Assembly (NCBI GenBank): GCA_964030785.1
Contig: OZ034969.1
Span: 988,201-1,052,200, forward strand
Reading direction: 5' to 3'
From: Siderastrea siderea
Lineage: Eukaryota > Cnidaria > Anthozoa > Scleractinia > Rhizangiidae
Length of the DNA stretch: 64,000 bases
The notes under the pieces are model-generated. The model was not told the origin of the DNA, made no database searches, and was given only the letters and a program-made list of their open reading frames with translations. The first letter of the stretch is position 1. The number at the start of each line of letters is the position of its first letter. This document shows positions 1 through 10,774 of the stretch, one piece after another. Made by a program: the position numbers and the translations under genes.

Positions 1-1
1 T

Positions 2-1642
2 CACTGGAATTCTAGAATCTCTCAATTGATCTGTGTGTCGACGCCACACTAAGCCAGGTTTGACTTCTACTTCATAAGATAGAGGCCCAAGTTGTGTTCG
101 GATGATGCCAGGTACCCACTTTGTACTACCAGTGTAATTTCGTGCTATCACTCTCTGGCCAATGGAGAATTCTCTGGTTACAGCACCACCCTTCGTGATG
201 GTTTGGTCTATCTGACGGTTGCTTATCTTCATGCGAAGATCTGGTCTCAGCAGGTCCAGTCGAGTGCGTAATCGTCTTCCCAAAAATAGCTGAGATGGCG
301 GTTCTCCCGTGGTTGAATGGGGGGTGTTTCTGTAAGCTAGCAGGAATGTTGCCAACTTAATGTTCAAAGGTTTAACTTCTGTTTCACTTTTCATGGCTGA
401 TTTGAAACTCTGCACACAGCGCTCAGCTAGACCATTGCCGGCAGGGTGGTATGGTGCTGATGTGATGTGTTTGATTCCATTTCTCTTGAGAAACAGCTGG
501 AACTCTTCGGATTTAAACTGCGGTCCATTGTCACTCACTAACTGGGCTGGAACACCATATCTGGCGAATAAGTTCTGGAGTTTCTCAATCGTTTTCGCTG
601 AGGTGGTGGTGTTCATTTTCTCTATTTCCAACCACCTAGAATGAGCATCCACGACAATCAAGAACATGCAGCCAAGGAAAGGGCCGGCAAAATCAATATG
701 GATTCGCTGCCAGGGTGACGATGGCCATTCCCAGGGATGTACGGGTGCGGTACTAGGCTCCGCCTGCATTAGCTGGCAACCCGAGCAGGACTTCGCGGTT
801 TCTTCAATTTCCTTGTCGATTCCTGGCCACCAAATGTAGCTTCTTGCTATGGCCTTCATCTTCACTACTCCCACATGTCCTTGATGCAGTTCTTTAAGTA
901 CTTGTGGACGAAGTTTGGGGGGGACTATGACTCTGATTCCCCACATTAAACAGCCTGAATGTACTGTTATTTCATTCCTGCGAGCATAGAAGGGGTCGAG
1001 TACAGGAACATGGCTGTTAAGCCATCCTTTAGTGACCATCTCATGTACTTGACTCAGTACAGGGTCTCTTTGGGTTTCTCTTCTAACGTCGTCAACTGTG
1101 ATTGGTAATGGCTCAAACTGCATCATATTGAAGACATTCACTGGATCTACAACTTCTTCTGCTGCTCTCTCTTCAGTTTTAAGTGGCAACCGGGAAAGTC
1201 CATCTGCATTGCTATGCACTTTAGTTTTCTTGTACTCAATTTTGTAGTCATATCCAGACAGGAATAATGCATAGCGCTGAAGTCTGGCTGCTGTAACCAC
1301 TGGAATGCTCTTATGTGGATGAAAAATGGATGTTAACGGCTGATGATCTGTGTACAGTGTGAAAGATCGGCCAAACAAATACACATGGAACTTCTTGACT
1401 CCCCAGACTATTGCCAAAGCTTCTTTATCAATCTGTGCATACCCTTGCTCAGTCTTTGTGAGTGTCCTGGAAGCAAAAGCAATGGGTCGCTCAGTTCCAT
1501 CATTCATCACGTGGGATAACACGGCACCAATTCCCACAGGGGATGCATCACAAGCAAGCCTTAGGGGCAGTCTGGGATCATAATGTGTTAACAATTGCTC
1601 TGAGGTGATCATTTCTTTCACGTTGTGGAATGCTGTTTCGCA
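2..1642 (-). pseudogene. gypsy 1 pol: RNase H and integrase (partial)
   Basis: This minus-strand frame reads openly from about 1642 to the window edge and carries the second half of Pol. RNase H comes first, with ACDAS, a KEAL glutamate motif and YTDHQPL holding the acidic residues. Next come the connecting region and the integrase zinc-binding cysteines (CSGCQL). The integrase core follows with HIDFAG and VSDNGPQF as the first two catalytic aspartates and a GLAERCVQ segment as the glutamate region. The C-terminal GPLSY module ends near the window edge. The frame differs from the RT frame upstream: one or two single-base changes near 1640-1665 break Pol between RT and RNase H. The protein would cut primer RNA and insert cDNA in an intact element. 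The 3' end is beyond the window. Confidence 0.85.
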
Positions 1643-2883
1643 TTGTTACCGTCCATTTCCATTGATGGTTGTTCTCTAACAACTGATTCAAAGGGGTGTA
1701 CCACTGTTGACAGATTGGGAAAGAATCTGTTGTAGTAGTTGACTAGCCCGAGGAATGATCGAACTTCAGCTACATTGCGTGGACGGGGCGCTTTCAAAAC
1801 CGCTTCTACTTTCTCTGGTGACTTGTGGAGACCATGACGGTCAATATCATGTCCACAGAAGGTTATCTTCTCCTTGAAAAACTCACACTTTGCCTTGTTT
1901 GCTCTTAAGCCATGAACTTGCAAACGACGTAAAACTTCTTCTAGGTTAGCCAGATGCTCTTCATCATTCTTTCCAGTGATGATCATGTCATCAAGGATAC
2001 AGCTTGTGCCAGACGTTCCCTCTAACACTTGATCAATGGTACGCTGCCAGATAGCAGGCGCAGAGGTGATGCCAAACACTAGTCGGTTGTACTGAAACAG
2101 TCCCATATGGGTGTTGATAGTGAGGTATTTCTTTGAATCTTCTTCCATCTCTAATTGGTGATAAGCTTGACTGAGGTCAATCCTTGAGAATTTCTGTCCA
2201 CCAGCAAGGTTTGCAAAGATGTCTTCAATGCGAGGTAGAGGGTACTGCTCTGCTTGTAGTTCTGGATTCACTGTGACCTTGTAATCACCACAAAGTCTAA
2301 CGGAACCATCTTTCTTAGGGACAGGCACAATGGGGGTGGCCCATTCACTCCACTCCACTTTAGTGAGGATACCTTCATTCTGGAGTCTTCGCAATTCCTC
2401 CTCCACCTTCGGCTTTAGCGCATACGGCATTTGTCTAGCCTTGAGAAAGCGTGGTTGGCTGTCTTCTTTAAGAGTTAACTTCGCTTTAGCTGATGTAAAT
2501 GTGCCCAGTTTATCTTCAAAGACATCCGAGTACTTGTCTAGCATAGTGTCCAAACGCTCTTTAGGACTTAAGGTAGCTGTTGGAGCTTGCAGTGACTTGA
2601 TAGAACACCAGTCTAGGCGTACCTTTCGTAACCAATCTCTTCCCATCAAAACAGGACCCTTACTCTTGACGACATACAGATCCAGCAATTCTCTTTGGTT
2701 GTGGTAGTCCACGTTTACTTTGAGCACTCCCACTGGGGTAATGTTTTCCCCAGTGTAGGTTTTCAAGAACAGTCCAGTTTCATGTAACCTCAACAGCATG
2801 TACCTCTGGGGTTTTCGCTGCTTGTTTAGGCTTACCTTGCTGTTTGGAACGACAAACTCGCTGGATATGTCCTTGTTTTCCAC
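1618..2883 (-). pseudogene. gypsy 1 pol: protease remnant and reverse transcriptase
   Basis: The first ~100 residues match the C-terminal half of a retropepsin: a KTYTGE segment at residues 41-46 and a GRDWL motif at 81-85. The catalytic DTG loop that should lie ~60-80 residues earlier is absent. The frame instead overlaps the end of gag, which points to an internal deletion. Reverse transcriptase follows: the RIDLSQAYHQ motif with Asp236, then the palm motif at residues 296-299, which reads ILDD rather than the usual Y-x-DD. The thumb motif LGLVNYYNRF is present. The frame ends at a stop just after the frameshift. Family membership is sure; activity is very unlikely. Confidence 0.9.
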
Positions 2884-3556
2884 AATGGTGGCAGACTTGA
2901 TCTTTGTAGAAACAATTGTGTGTCATGTGCGTGTTTCCCCCACAGCGATAACAATAGCGAGTGGTCACCGGTTTCGCTGCTGTTGCTTTGTTGCTTTCAG
3001 TCAACTTGTCAACGTGAGGGACTGGGTTGAGCTCGCTTAGTAATTCGGAAGCATCGCAGATGGCAGTTTCCATTGCTACAGCAATCTCCACCGCTTTGGA
3101 ATACTTCAGTTTGGCTTCTGAGAGCAATCGCTTTTGAATCTGCATATTTCGAAGTCCACAGACCAGTCTATCTCGTAGCGCTTCGTTTAGATTTCCGCCA
3201 AAATTGCAGTGTGTCGCAAGCTTCCTTAGCTCGGCCACGTAAGACAAAATACTTTCTCCTTCATGCTGGTTTCTCTTGTAGAAACGAAATCTTTCCGCAA
3301 TTTCCAAGGACTTCGGGCTCAAATGCTCCTGGAGAGTGGTAACTATCTGTTGAAAAGACTTGGTAGCTGGCTTCTCCGGTGCAAGAAGATCCCTCAGCAG
3401 AGCGTAGGTCTTCCCGCCGATCAAGCTCAACAAGGTCGGTACTTTATGGTTATCATCGATGTTGTTTGCCAAGAAAAACTGTTCTACTCGTTCCACATAG
3501 GTTTCCCAGTTCTCGTTTGTGTCATCAAAACTCTCTATCTTGCCAATAGTGGTCAT
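2780..3556 (-). CDS. gypsy 1 Gag polyprotein with two zinc knuckles
   Basis: The open frame from the ATG at 3556 codes ~258 residues. The true start is taken as MTTIGK, because it lies just inside the primer binding site and matches the gag start of the sister element; the upstream in-frame extension runs through the LTR. The capsid-like part contains a HKVPTLLSLIGGKTY stretch and a RFRFYKRNQHEGES segment typical of metazoan gypsy Gag. Two CCHC zinc knuckles close the protein (CYRCGGNTHMTHNC and CHHCGKQGHIQRVC), both with intact C-x2-C-x4-H-x4-C spacing. These bind RNA during packaging. The frame overlaps the RT frame by about 100 bases, at the deletion that removed the protease active site. 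Confidence 0.88.
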   Translation of the reverse strand: MTTIGKIESFDDTNENWETYVERVEQFFLANNIDDNHKVPTLLSLIGGKTYALLRDLLAPEKPATKSFQQIVTTLQEHLSPKSLEIAERFRFYKRNQHEGESILSYVAELRKLATHCNFGGNLNEALRDRLVCGLRNMQIQKRLLSEAKLKYSKAVEIAVAMETAICDASELLSELNPVPHVDKLTESNKATAAKPVTTRYCYRCGGNTHMTHNCFYKDQVCHHCGKQGHIQRVCRSKQQGKPKQAAKTPEVHAVEVT

Positions 3557-3573
3557 AATTTCTCGAATTTTAT

Positions 3574-3583
3574 CTCGTCGCCA
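3574..3583 (-). promoter_or_regulatory. primer binding site of gypsy 1, tRNA-Ser-like
   Basis: Just inside the 5' LTR the minus strand reads TGGCGACGAG. This is complementary to a tRNA 3' end ...CTCGTCGCCA, as in metazoan tRNA-Ser(GCT). The sister element at 10613-10625 has the same site with a longer match. One base separates it from the LTR end. Confidence 0.75.
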
Positions 3584-3584
3584 C

Positions 3585-3730
3585 TGTGATGTCTTTGATT
3601 CGAATGAACACGTTTTCGGAATGATGCATAGGTGGGCATGCCCAATGTCTATTGGCCGCTGGCCAAATACACCACAGTATGGCTGGCTTTCAAAGGTTAC
3701 AATTGTAATGCAGGAGTCACCGGACAAGTG
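3585..3730 (-). repeat. 5' LTR of gypsy 1 (outer limit uncertain)
   Basis: The LTR inner end is set by the adjacent primer binding site and the terminal dinucleotide at 3585. No second LTR is in the window, so the outer end is a guess based on the ~147-bp LTRs of the sister element. Confidence 0.45.
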
Positions 3731-4401
3731 CTATTTTGCGAGCGATAATCAGTGAGTTGCTATCCAGTTGTATACGCTGTTTACATGTATTCCCCTTCAG
3801 ACCAACCTCTATAATGACTTGGAAAGACCTTCAAAATCACTGTTACTTTACAAGACAATAAGATTGCAATTTGCAAACAAAAACAATCGAATGTCGAAGT
3901 AAATGTTAGTCGCTTGGTGGCACTTAGAAATGCAAACATAAACTGAGTTCTCGCTTTCTATTTCATTGAAACTTTCATGTGGCGAACTACACATAATTTC
4001 AACGTTTTGGGGAGTAAATGCATTTCATGGAAGCCAAAAGACTTCTAGATTGAGGTCGTTCATGTAGATTGGTGCAAATCGCTATGAGTTCGCTGTTTCG
4101 ATTTGTTTTAAATATATGTGACGATTTTCTCGCTCGCAGAAATATTCTGGCAACCAATCAGATCGCGAGAAGGACAATAAAGCCGTTTATAATAAAGTTT
4201 CGGTATAACGCGCGCTCTGATTGGTTGAAACAGCGTGCCTTATCAAAGTACAGCTGCACGGAGTAGCCCGTGACGCCATTCTGCGCGCGCTGGCAAGCTG
4301 AAATCCTTTCTTGCGCGCACTTGCAAGCTGTGAAAAAAAAAACTTGATTTCTTGCAATAAAAGCCAGTTTCTTTACAAAGGTGAGCAAAGCTTTATTATA
4401 A
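3731..4401. other. non-coding spacer
   Basis: No coding signal, RNA gene or repeat family is recognised. A stretch around 4150-4350 is rich in CGCGCGC words next to the following foldback and may belong to the same element. Confidence 0.4.
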
Positions 4402-4591
4402 AACAAATAAAAAAGCCAAAACCGTGCTTTGTTCTGTGATAAAGCACTCAAGGAAGTGACGAGAGCACTCAAGAAGTAGGGAGAAGCACTCACCTGCGGC
4501 TCGTGTTCACCCTACACTTCTTTCGTGCTCTCGTCACTTCCTTGCGTGCTTTATCACAGAACAAAGCACGGTTTTGGCTTTTTTATTTGTT
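4402..4591. repeat. foldback (inverted repeat) element, ~87-bp arms
   Basis: The left arm starts with AACAAATAAAAAAGCC and continues through CCGTGCTTTGTTCTGTGATAA. The right arm is its near-perfect reverse complement and ends with GGCTTTTTTATTTG. The loop of about a dozen bases near 4495 is GC-rich. It looks like a foldback MITE; no target duplication was identified. Confidence 0.8.
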
Positions 4592-5675
4592 AATTGAAAA
4601 CAATAACAAACGGTTGCAAGGCCATTTGGGTGAAGGTGGGCCTTAAAGTATAAGGACTGGTAAAATTGTTCATCATATTACCAACACAGCTTTCGTGAAT
4701 TGACATCCACCAAAAGTCAAAGTTGGCTTCTTGAACTTGCACCTACATGAATGAACGCAATTCCTAAATGACCACCACAGCCAATTAATAAATGAAATGA
4801 ATGAATTTTAGTCAAACATGGTATCATCCATTTTCACAAATACTTGACATCTGCAGAGAAGCAGGCCCTTTGATGTGGTCAACAACATAGTTTCCAACAG
4901 CCTATAAAACATTGTTACAAAAACACAATGATATCATTCACGTTTTCTTGCAATGTAAATTAGTTTTCATCGAGTAAAAAAAGGCTAAAACATGGAGGTC
5001 ATTTAAGATTGTTTACCTTCCAATAATATCTTTCAAACAAGAATATTTCTGCTAAAGAATTGTTGAACTCTTTACATTTAAATGCTACAGTTTTCAATGG
5101 CAATCACCAGACTTTATATTGCTAACAATTATTGCAACTAAACAGTGTCAAAAGAACTGAACACGAAGATGCAGGCATACAGCTTTACAGCTAACCGTCG
5201 GTATTCACCTTAAGCTTCCTAGCTAGTAACATCTCCTTTGAATGACAAACTGGAAGGGAAGCCTTTAGGCTGAGAGTAAATTGAAGTTCCAAGCTTAAGC
5301 TTACCGGCAAAACGTCCATATTTCCCACGTTTGGCCTTTTGCGAATTCAACAACCCGCCAAAACAGTCGTTGATCCACTGTTGTTACTGTATGTTCACAA
5401 CGTCGATTTCATTTGTTCACTTCGATCCAAAAATCCACATGCAAGGCTCCAAAACATTTCTTGGCACGTAATCCAATGCAAAAGATGCAATTGTCCACCT
5501 TTGTTTTAACTTGAGAGATGTTTTTTTGTCCTCAAACTACGAACAAATGCTAACTAAATGAATCTTGCTTCCGTCGAGCAACCGTCACTTTCAAAATGGC
5601 GCCTGCTCTAATGTTACAAAGATCACATGACTCAATATTGACAACTGCTGACCAGTGAATGCAGGCGCATTGATT
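4592..5675. other. non-coding spacer
   Basis: AT-rich sequence with scattered stops in all frames. Nothing is recognised except a single AAAATGGCGCC word near 5597, similar to the YY1-type words seen in the transposon ends of this window. Confidence 0.4.
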
Positions 5676-5678
5676 TGA

Positions 5679-5760
5679 ATAGACCATTTTCATTATGACG
5701 TCACACACGCAAAGGTTTCTGGTAGTTGTAGTAAAGATCGCGCCCAGGGTCGCTCAATCG
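5679..5760 (+). repeat. left terminal inverted repeat
   Basis: Pairs with 11725-11805. It contains TGACGTCA-type sequence (ATTATGACGTCAC), a CRE-like palindrome present in both ends. Confidence 0.7.
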
Positions 5761-6489
5761 CCGGAAAATTCAAAATAACCCACAAAAATACATGTAGAAG
5801 CAATGCAATGGTGGCCGAGTCGATCGATGATATCACGTCTATAATGTGTATAATTGTGAGGACCTTGAGTGACATAAGCGACAAACCTGCTTTTACCCCA
5901 CCAGGACACATCAAGAGACAATAATGTAAAAGTAAGGAAGCTTTATTTTGCAAGATTTTCGATTTTTGTATCGTATCGCACTCGCTGCGTTACAAAACGC
6001 TTTAGCGGATGGCTTAATTCTTGTATGCTCGATTTTCAGGCCGGTAATTTTACATGCAGCTTTAAGAGGACATTTCTTTTAAAAGCTTGTTGCTACAAGG
6101 AAAAGACCTAAAGAATACTCCACGGCGGTTATAGATGAAATTGGAGAGAGTCAGAGGTTAAAGCAATGAAATCCTTGTTCGAGAACAGACCGTATTGTCA
6201 GTGTCCTTTTTATTTCGAAGGACAACGATCGATTTTTAAGTATTTCTTCCACTTCAACCGTTGGTAAATTACATATTTGACTGTGGATTAACTTCGTAAG
6301 AATTTTTTAACTGAGCGATTCCACATCTACAATAGCTTTCTTGAAATGTTTGAAAAACTTGCAGAAATTTGGTACAAAACATCGTCAAGTCAAACGGAAT
6401 TGTGCTCGAGGCATTTTGCTTTCCCAGGACAGCAAGTGCTATTCTGAATATTTTTTTTCGTGCCTGAAGGCTTGTTTTCCCTTTTTCTC
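5761..6489. other. interior of split DNA element, non-coding
   Basis: No gene or RNA is recognised between the left terminal repeat and the gypsy LTR. Confidence 0.4.
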
Positions 6490-6637
6490 TGTTGTGTACT
6501 GGGGTTCGGTGTACTAACTATAGAGTACGCACTGAAGACTGACAAGTGCTTTACACAACTGCTTTATTACACTCAATCATTCAAAGCTATTTACAATGAT
6601 ATTTAGTGGTATAATCACATGATTGTGGTTAAGGTAT
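6490..6637 (-). repeat. 3' LTR of gypsy 2
   Basis: Starts TGTTGTGTACTGGGGTTCGG on the plus strand and ends near GTTAAGGTAT. It matches 10628-10774 with a few differences. A pyrimidine-rich stretch at ~6648-6682 (purine-rich on the sense strand) lies just inside and fits a polypurine tract. Confidence 0.88.
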
Positions 6638-6759
6638 GCGATAAATTGTTTTTTTTTTGTTCTTTTGTTTTTGTTTTTTCCCTTAGTCACATTTTTAAAT
6701 ACTTTTATATCACAATTTGTTTAGTGTAAATAGTTTCCTATGTTATCAAGTGTCAAAAC

Positions 6760-7705
6760 CTAAACGCTGTGGAGCTTTGCGTTCTCGAGTTGGATAGCGT
6801 GGCTGGGTTTGAGGTTGCGCTGGTGCAATCGCTTGTGCTGTCGCATCGCTGCTATTTTCGCTGCTTTGAGCTTCGGTTGGTTCCGTGTAGCGATTGCCGT
6901 GCGCGGATGTGTTGTTGGCTCGACGTCAACGTTGTCTTGATTGACCGCATGGCTTGGAGCGGTAACACTAAGATCTGCGGTGCGATCCATAACATATACA
7001 TGTTTCTTGTGCATCTGGTCAACGTGGCGTTTCCAAAGTTGGTCTTCAACGAGAACTTTATAGGAGACAGGACCTGTTTGTTTCGCAACAGTGCCCTCCA
7101 GCCATCTGGGCTCTCCTCTAAAGTTTTGCACTAGAACTTGTTCTCCGGGTGAGAACTCTCGTTCCTTGCTGACTTTGTCATGTCTGAATTTCTGCTCGAC
7201 TTGCTTGTCAAACGCTTTTCGACCAAGACCGGGGCGCAATAAATCTAATCTCCTTCTCTATCTACGATTCAAAAATAACTCCGCGGGTGTTTGATATGTC
7301 GTGCTATTCGGCGTTGTTCTATAACTAAACAGAAATCGAGCTAAACTTTGCTTAATCGAGTTGCTCCCCTCTGCCTTAAAAAAATTGCTTAAATGTTTGA
7401 ACAAAACGTTCCGCTTGGCCATTTGAACGAGGATGATATGGAGCAACAAGCGTGTGTTTGATACCATTTGCCTATGTAAAATCGGAAAACTCTTGTGAAG
7501 TAAATTGGGGACCGTTATCACTTACTAGTTGCTGTGGAATGCCGTACCGAGCGAACATTTCTCGAAGTTTCTCGATCATTACTTCACTCGTGATGCTGTG
7601 GATCAATTCTACTTCTAGCCACTTGGAATGACTATCGATGACAATTAAGAACATTTTTCCCATGAACGATCCAGCGAAATCGATGTGAATCCTCTGCCAT
7701 GGCAT
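6760..7705 (-). pseudogene. gypsy 2 pol: integrase
   Basis: The core begins in the frame ending at 7472, with HIDFAG and VSDNGPQF giving the two catalytic aspartates. It continues after a frameshift with a YRTTPNSTTYQTPAELF segment and, in a third frame (6760-7239), a C-terminal GPVSY module followed by a basic tail. The zinc-binding N-terminus is mostly deleted: only the CDDCQK half of the HHCC motif is readable upstream of 7705, directly after the truncated RNase H connection. Confidence 0.85.
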
Positions 7706-7839
7706 TTTCGGCCAATCCCACGGATGTAAGGGTGCCTGCTGTGGCTTGTTGCGTGACTTTTGGCAATCGTCACATCGCTGAACAGCCGTGGCTATGTCTT
7801 TGTCGAGGTTCGGGGCCGTCTGCTTATCAGGCTAACCTG

Positions 7840-8463
7840 TCATCGTGTATTGTAACACTCGAGACAAAATTGGATCTGTTTGTGTCGCTTTACGAACGTG
7901 ATCGGCGTTAATAATGGCAGAGATTCAATTTGTAGCAAATTGATGAGTTTGACTCCATCGACTCCTTCGTCCGGCTTGTCGATGTTTATGGGCAAACGGG
8001 ATAAACAACCGGCATTCGCGTGCTTTGCAGTTGAACGGTATTCGATATCGTATTGATATGCGGCAAGTAACAATGCCCATCTTTGTAACCTTGCTGCTGC
8101 TAAAGTAGGAATTCCGCTTTTTGGTCCTAACAACGTGGTCAACGGCTTGTGATCCGTGACTAACAGAAATTTCCATACAAGTATTGGTGGAATTTCTTTA
8201 TTCCAAAAATTATGCTTAGCGCTTCCTTCTCGATTTGCGCGTAATTTCGTTCGCTTTTGGTCAATGTGCGCGAAGCATAAGCGATCGGGCGCTCTTCTCC
8301 GGACGGTAGCACGTGCGATATGACTGCTCCGACTCCGTACTGCGAGGCATCTGTGTCGAGTTTTAGCGGCAATTTCTCGCTGAAATGCATCAAAACCGGC
8401 GCGCTCGACAATTTGTCTTTTAGTTGCTTGAATGCCCTTTCCTGATCCTCCGACCATTTCCAT
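7840..8463 (-). pseudogene. gypsy 2 pol: RNase H
   Basis: Two overlapping frames are needed. One (8160-8411) has LDTDAS, QIEKEAL and GIKKFHQYL. The other continues with LLVTDHKPLTTLL, AARLQRWAL and HANAGCLSRLP. Together they give the D-E-D residues of Ty3-type RNase H. A frameshift near 8160-8180 separates them, and a stop at 7840 precedes the integrase deletion. Confidence 0.85.
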
Positions 8464-8559
8464 TCGACTCCATCTTTCAGTAGCTCGTTTAACGGATGAG
8501 TGATGGTCGAATAGTTGCTAATGAACTTGGCATAATAATTTATCAGCCGAGGAATGACC

Positions 8560-9847
8560 TCAATTGATGTTGATTTTCGGGTGCCGGCGTATTACGAATG
8601 GCTTCGACCTTTTCTCGATCGCGTGCAAGCCTTGCGCATCAATACGAAAACCCAAATATTCAACAGTAGGCTGCATGAATTTGCATTTGCCCAGCTTTAA
8701 CCTCAAGCCAGCGCTTTCCAGCCTCGTTAAAACCTCATTAAGATGATCAAGATGCTCTTGATCATTTTTCCCTGATACTAAAATATCGTCTACCCTACAA
8801 ACTACCATTGGAATGCCCTGAAGTACTTGCTCAATTTTTGACTGAAAAATTGCCGACGCAGAAGACACTCCGAAAGGCAAACGAGTAGGTCTGTACAAAC
8901 CCTTATGAGTATTTATGGTTACAAATTCTCTAGAATCCTCGTCTAGCAGGATTTGTTGATAAGTGCGTGACAAATCTAACTTAGTGTACTTTTCTTCCCC
9001 ACTCAAGGTCACAAACAATTCTTCAGGATTTGGCAAGGGGTGCTTGTCAACTTCCAAAACGGAGTTGACTGTCTGTAACTTTGTAATCTTCACAAACTCT
9101 TTTCGAATTATCAGGCTTAACCACAGGAACTATCGGTGCCGTCCTCTCTGAGTAGCGGACCTTTTCAATTACCCCCATGCTTTCTAAGCGGTCTAATTCT
9201 TGCTCAATAGCTCCCTTTAAAGCATGCGGAACTGGGTGCGGTTTAAAGAATTTTGGCTTCGAGTCAGGTCTTACATACAATTTAGCCTTAACGCCTTGCA
9301 TTGTGCCTAACTCGTCTTTAAACACAGATTGATGTTGAGTTAACACATTATCTAAATCACTACTTATCTTCTTAATTGATCCCCAGTTCAATTTAATGTC
9401 TCTTAACCAGTTCCTTCCAAAAAGACTTGGTCCTTGTCCTTTTACGATTTGAATAGGCAAGTTGGCGGTCTGGTTTTGATATGTGACTTCCACTTGGGCT
9501 TGTTCAGTGATGTCAAGGGTCTCTCCGGTGTACGTTCTGAGTTTGATCTGGGACTTTTCAAGGGGGACCCGTGCGAAGGTTTTCTTCCAGGCCTCCTCTG
9601 ACATGATCGACACGGACGCACCAGTATCCAACTCCATGGAACAGTCCTCGCCGTTCGCTTTCACTGGGATGATGATGGACGGTTCGGGCTTTTCGTGGCT
9701 TATCTGAAACAGTTTGAACTCTTCATCTGAATCTCTCGGTGAGTCGTCTCTTTCCACGTACCGGACCGACTGCTTTTTCCTGTCCTGCTCTGAGCGTGAT
9801 CCATTGGTGTGTCCACTGGGCGGTGCGAGTGTTCTCTTTTTACACAC
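8560..9847 (-). pseudogene. gypsy 2 pol: protease and reverse transcriptase
   Basis: The frame 9047-9847 is continuous with the gag zinc knuckles. It carries an intact retropepsin active site, ELDTGASVSI (DTG at 9620-9628), the LRTYTGE and GRNWL motifs, and the start of RT (ERTAPIVPVVKPD). A frameshift at 9047-9093 moves RT into a second frame holding LDLSRTYQQ and the palm motif RVDD at 8785-8796, where Y-x-DD is expected. The intact protease here shows what is missing from element 1. Confidence 0.9.
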
Positions 9848-10614
9848 TCTGGCGATGTGCCCTCTTCCTTTGCAGTTCCGACACGTTTCATCTTTAAATC
9901 TTCATTTTTGCGGAATGTGGTCCTCACCACAACGGAAACATGGCTTTTTCGGCTGGGAAGATTTTCGCTGATGCGGTGGCTTTATGTAGTTTATCTCACC
10001 ATCTGCGGGTGCATTCCTGAACGTGTTGGCATGCTTTTCAGCCACTTCCATTGCCAACGCAAATTTTGTAAATTTGTATCATAGAATGTAGAATACGCAA
10101 TTAGCTCTATGAGCTGCAAAGTATTTTAATAAAGTACCTATCTACCCACTGCCGTTTTGCATGTGAGACTTTTTTCTGCGAAAAGCCTTTTTTGGGTCTG
10201 CTTGCTTCTAAGACCACAGAAAAATCGGTCTCAAAGAGCTTCCTCTGAGAAAGTACCGAACGCACAATGTTCTGAGCATTTTTTTAGCGCGGCAAGGTAC
10301 TCGGCCATACCTTTCCCCTCGTGTTGTTCACGCTTGTGGAAGTGAAACCTTTCGGCTATGACGATTGGATTCGGCTCGTAGTGGTCTCTCAGTGTTTTCA
10401 CCAGCTCTGTAAACTTTACTTCAGACGGTTTTGTGGGGGCCAGCAAGTCTCTGAGAAGGTTGTAGGTCTTGCTGCCTATCGTGGTCAAAAACGTGGCCAC
10501 GATTTTCTTTTCATCTTTGATGTCGTTAGCGATTACGTTCGGTATACGTTCGCTATACGCGTTCCAGTCCTCTGAACCTGGCTTGAAAAATTCTATGGAT
10601 CCGAGAGTGGCAAT
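9848..10614 (-). pseudogene. gypsy 2 Gag, broken
   Basis: The N-terminal half reads TLGSIEFFKPGSEDWNAY through FHFHKREQHEGKG and stops at 10231 with a TGA where the family has arginine. A ~70-bp unrelated insertion sits at about 10076-10150. Gag resumes with KFALAMEVAEKHANTF, then a first knuckle broken after CFRCGEDHIPQK and a good second knuckle CRNCKGRGHIARVC. The expected initiator is ATT at 10612-10614 rather than ATG. Confidence 0.85.
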
Positions 10615-10625
10615 CCTCGTCGCCA
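10613..10625 (-). promoter_or_regulatory. primer binding site of gypsy 2, tRNA-Ser(GCT)-like
   Basis: The sense strand reads TGGCGACGAGGAT two bases inside the 5' LTR. This complements 13 bases of the 3' end (ATCCTCGTCGCCA) of metazoan tRNA-Ser(GCT). The next bases run into the gag start codon position. Confidence 0.8.
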
Positions 10626-10627
10626 GT

Positions 10628-10774
10628 TGTTGTGTACTGGGGTTCGGTGTACTACTAGAGAGTACGCACTGAAGACTGACAAGTACTTTACACAACTGCT
10701 TTATTAGACTCAATCATTCAAAGCTATTTACAATGATATATAGTGGTATAATCACATGATTGCAGTTAAGGTAT
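10628..10774 (-). repeat. 5' LTR of gypsy 2
   Basis: Direct repeat of 6490-6637, with a small deletion (CTAACTATAGAG against CTACTAGAG) and scattered substitutions. Confidence 0.88.

Larger units (their letters stand above)
1..3730 (-). mobile_element. Ty3/gypsy LTR retrotransposon 1, 5' part, window-truncated
   Basis: Reading right to left, the order is LTR, primer binding site, gag with two zinc knuckles, reverse transcriptase, RNase H, integrase. This is the Ty3/gypsy order. The 3' end and 3' LTR lie outside the window, so LTR length and target duplication cannot be read. The 5' LTR appears to end at 3585 with the usual terminal dinucleotide; its outer edge is not resolved and 3730 is a guess. 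The copy is damaged: the protease active site is missing and there is a frameshift between RT and RNase H. It belongs to the same lineage as the second element at 6.5-10.8 kb, because domain order and primer binding site match. Confidence 0.9.
6490..10774 (-). mobile_element. Ty3/gypsy LTR retrotransposon 2, full-length but decayed
   Basis: Two near-identical LTRs of ~147 bp in direct orientation flank a minus-strand gag-pol. Domains in transcription order are Gag, zinc knuckles, protease, RT, RNase H, integrase. Several frameshifts, stops, a ~70-bp insertion in gag and a deletion in the integrase N-terminus make it inactive. LTRs differ by only a few bases, yet the coding part is badly damaged. 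No clear 5-bp target duplication was found next to the LTRs. Confidence 0.92.

Noticed and set aside
2330..3755. Plus-strand frames opposite gag and RT
   Set aside because: Shadow frames of the minus-strand gypsy genes.
5693..5953. 86-codon minus frame
   Set aside because: Runs through the inverted terminal repeat; no family similarity.
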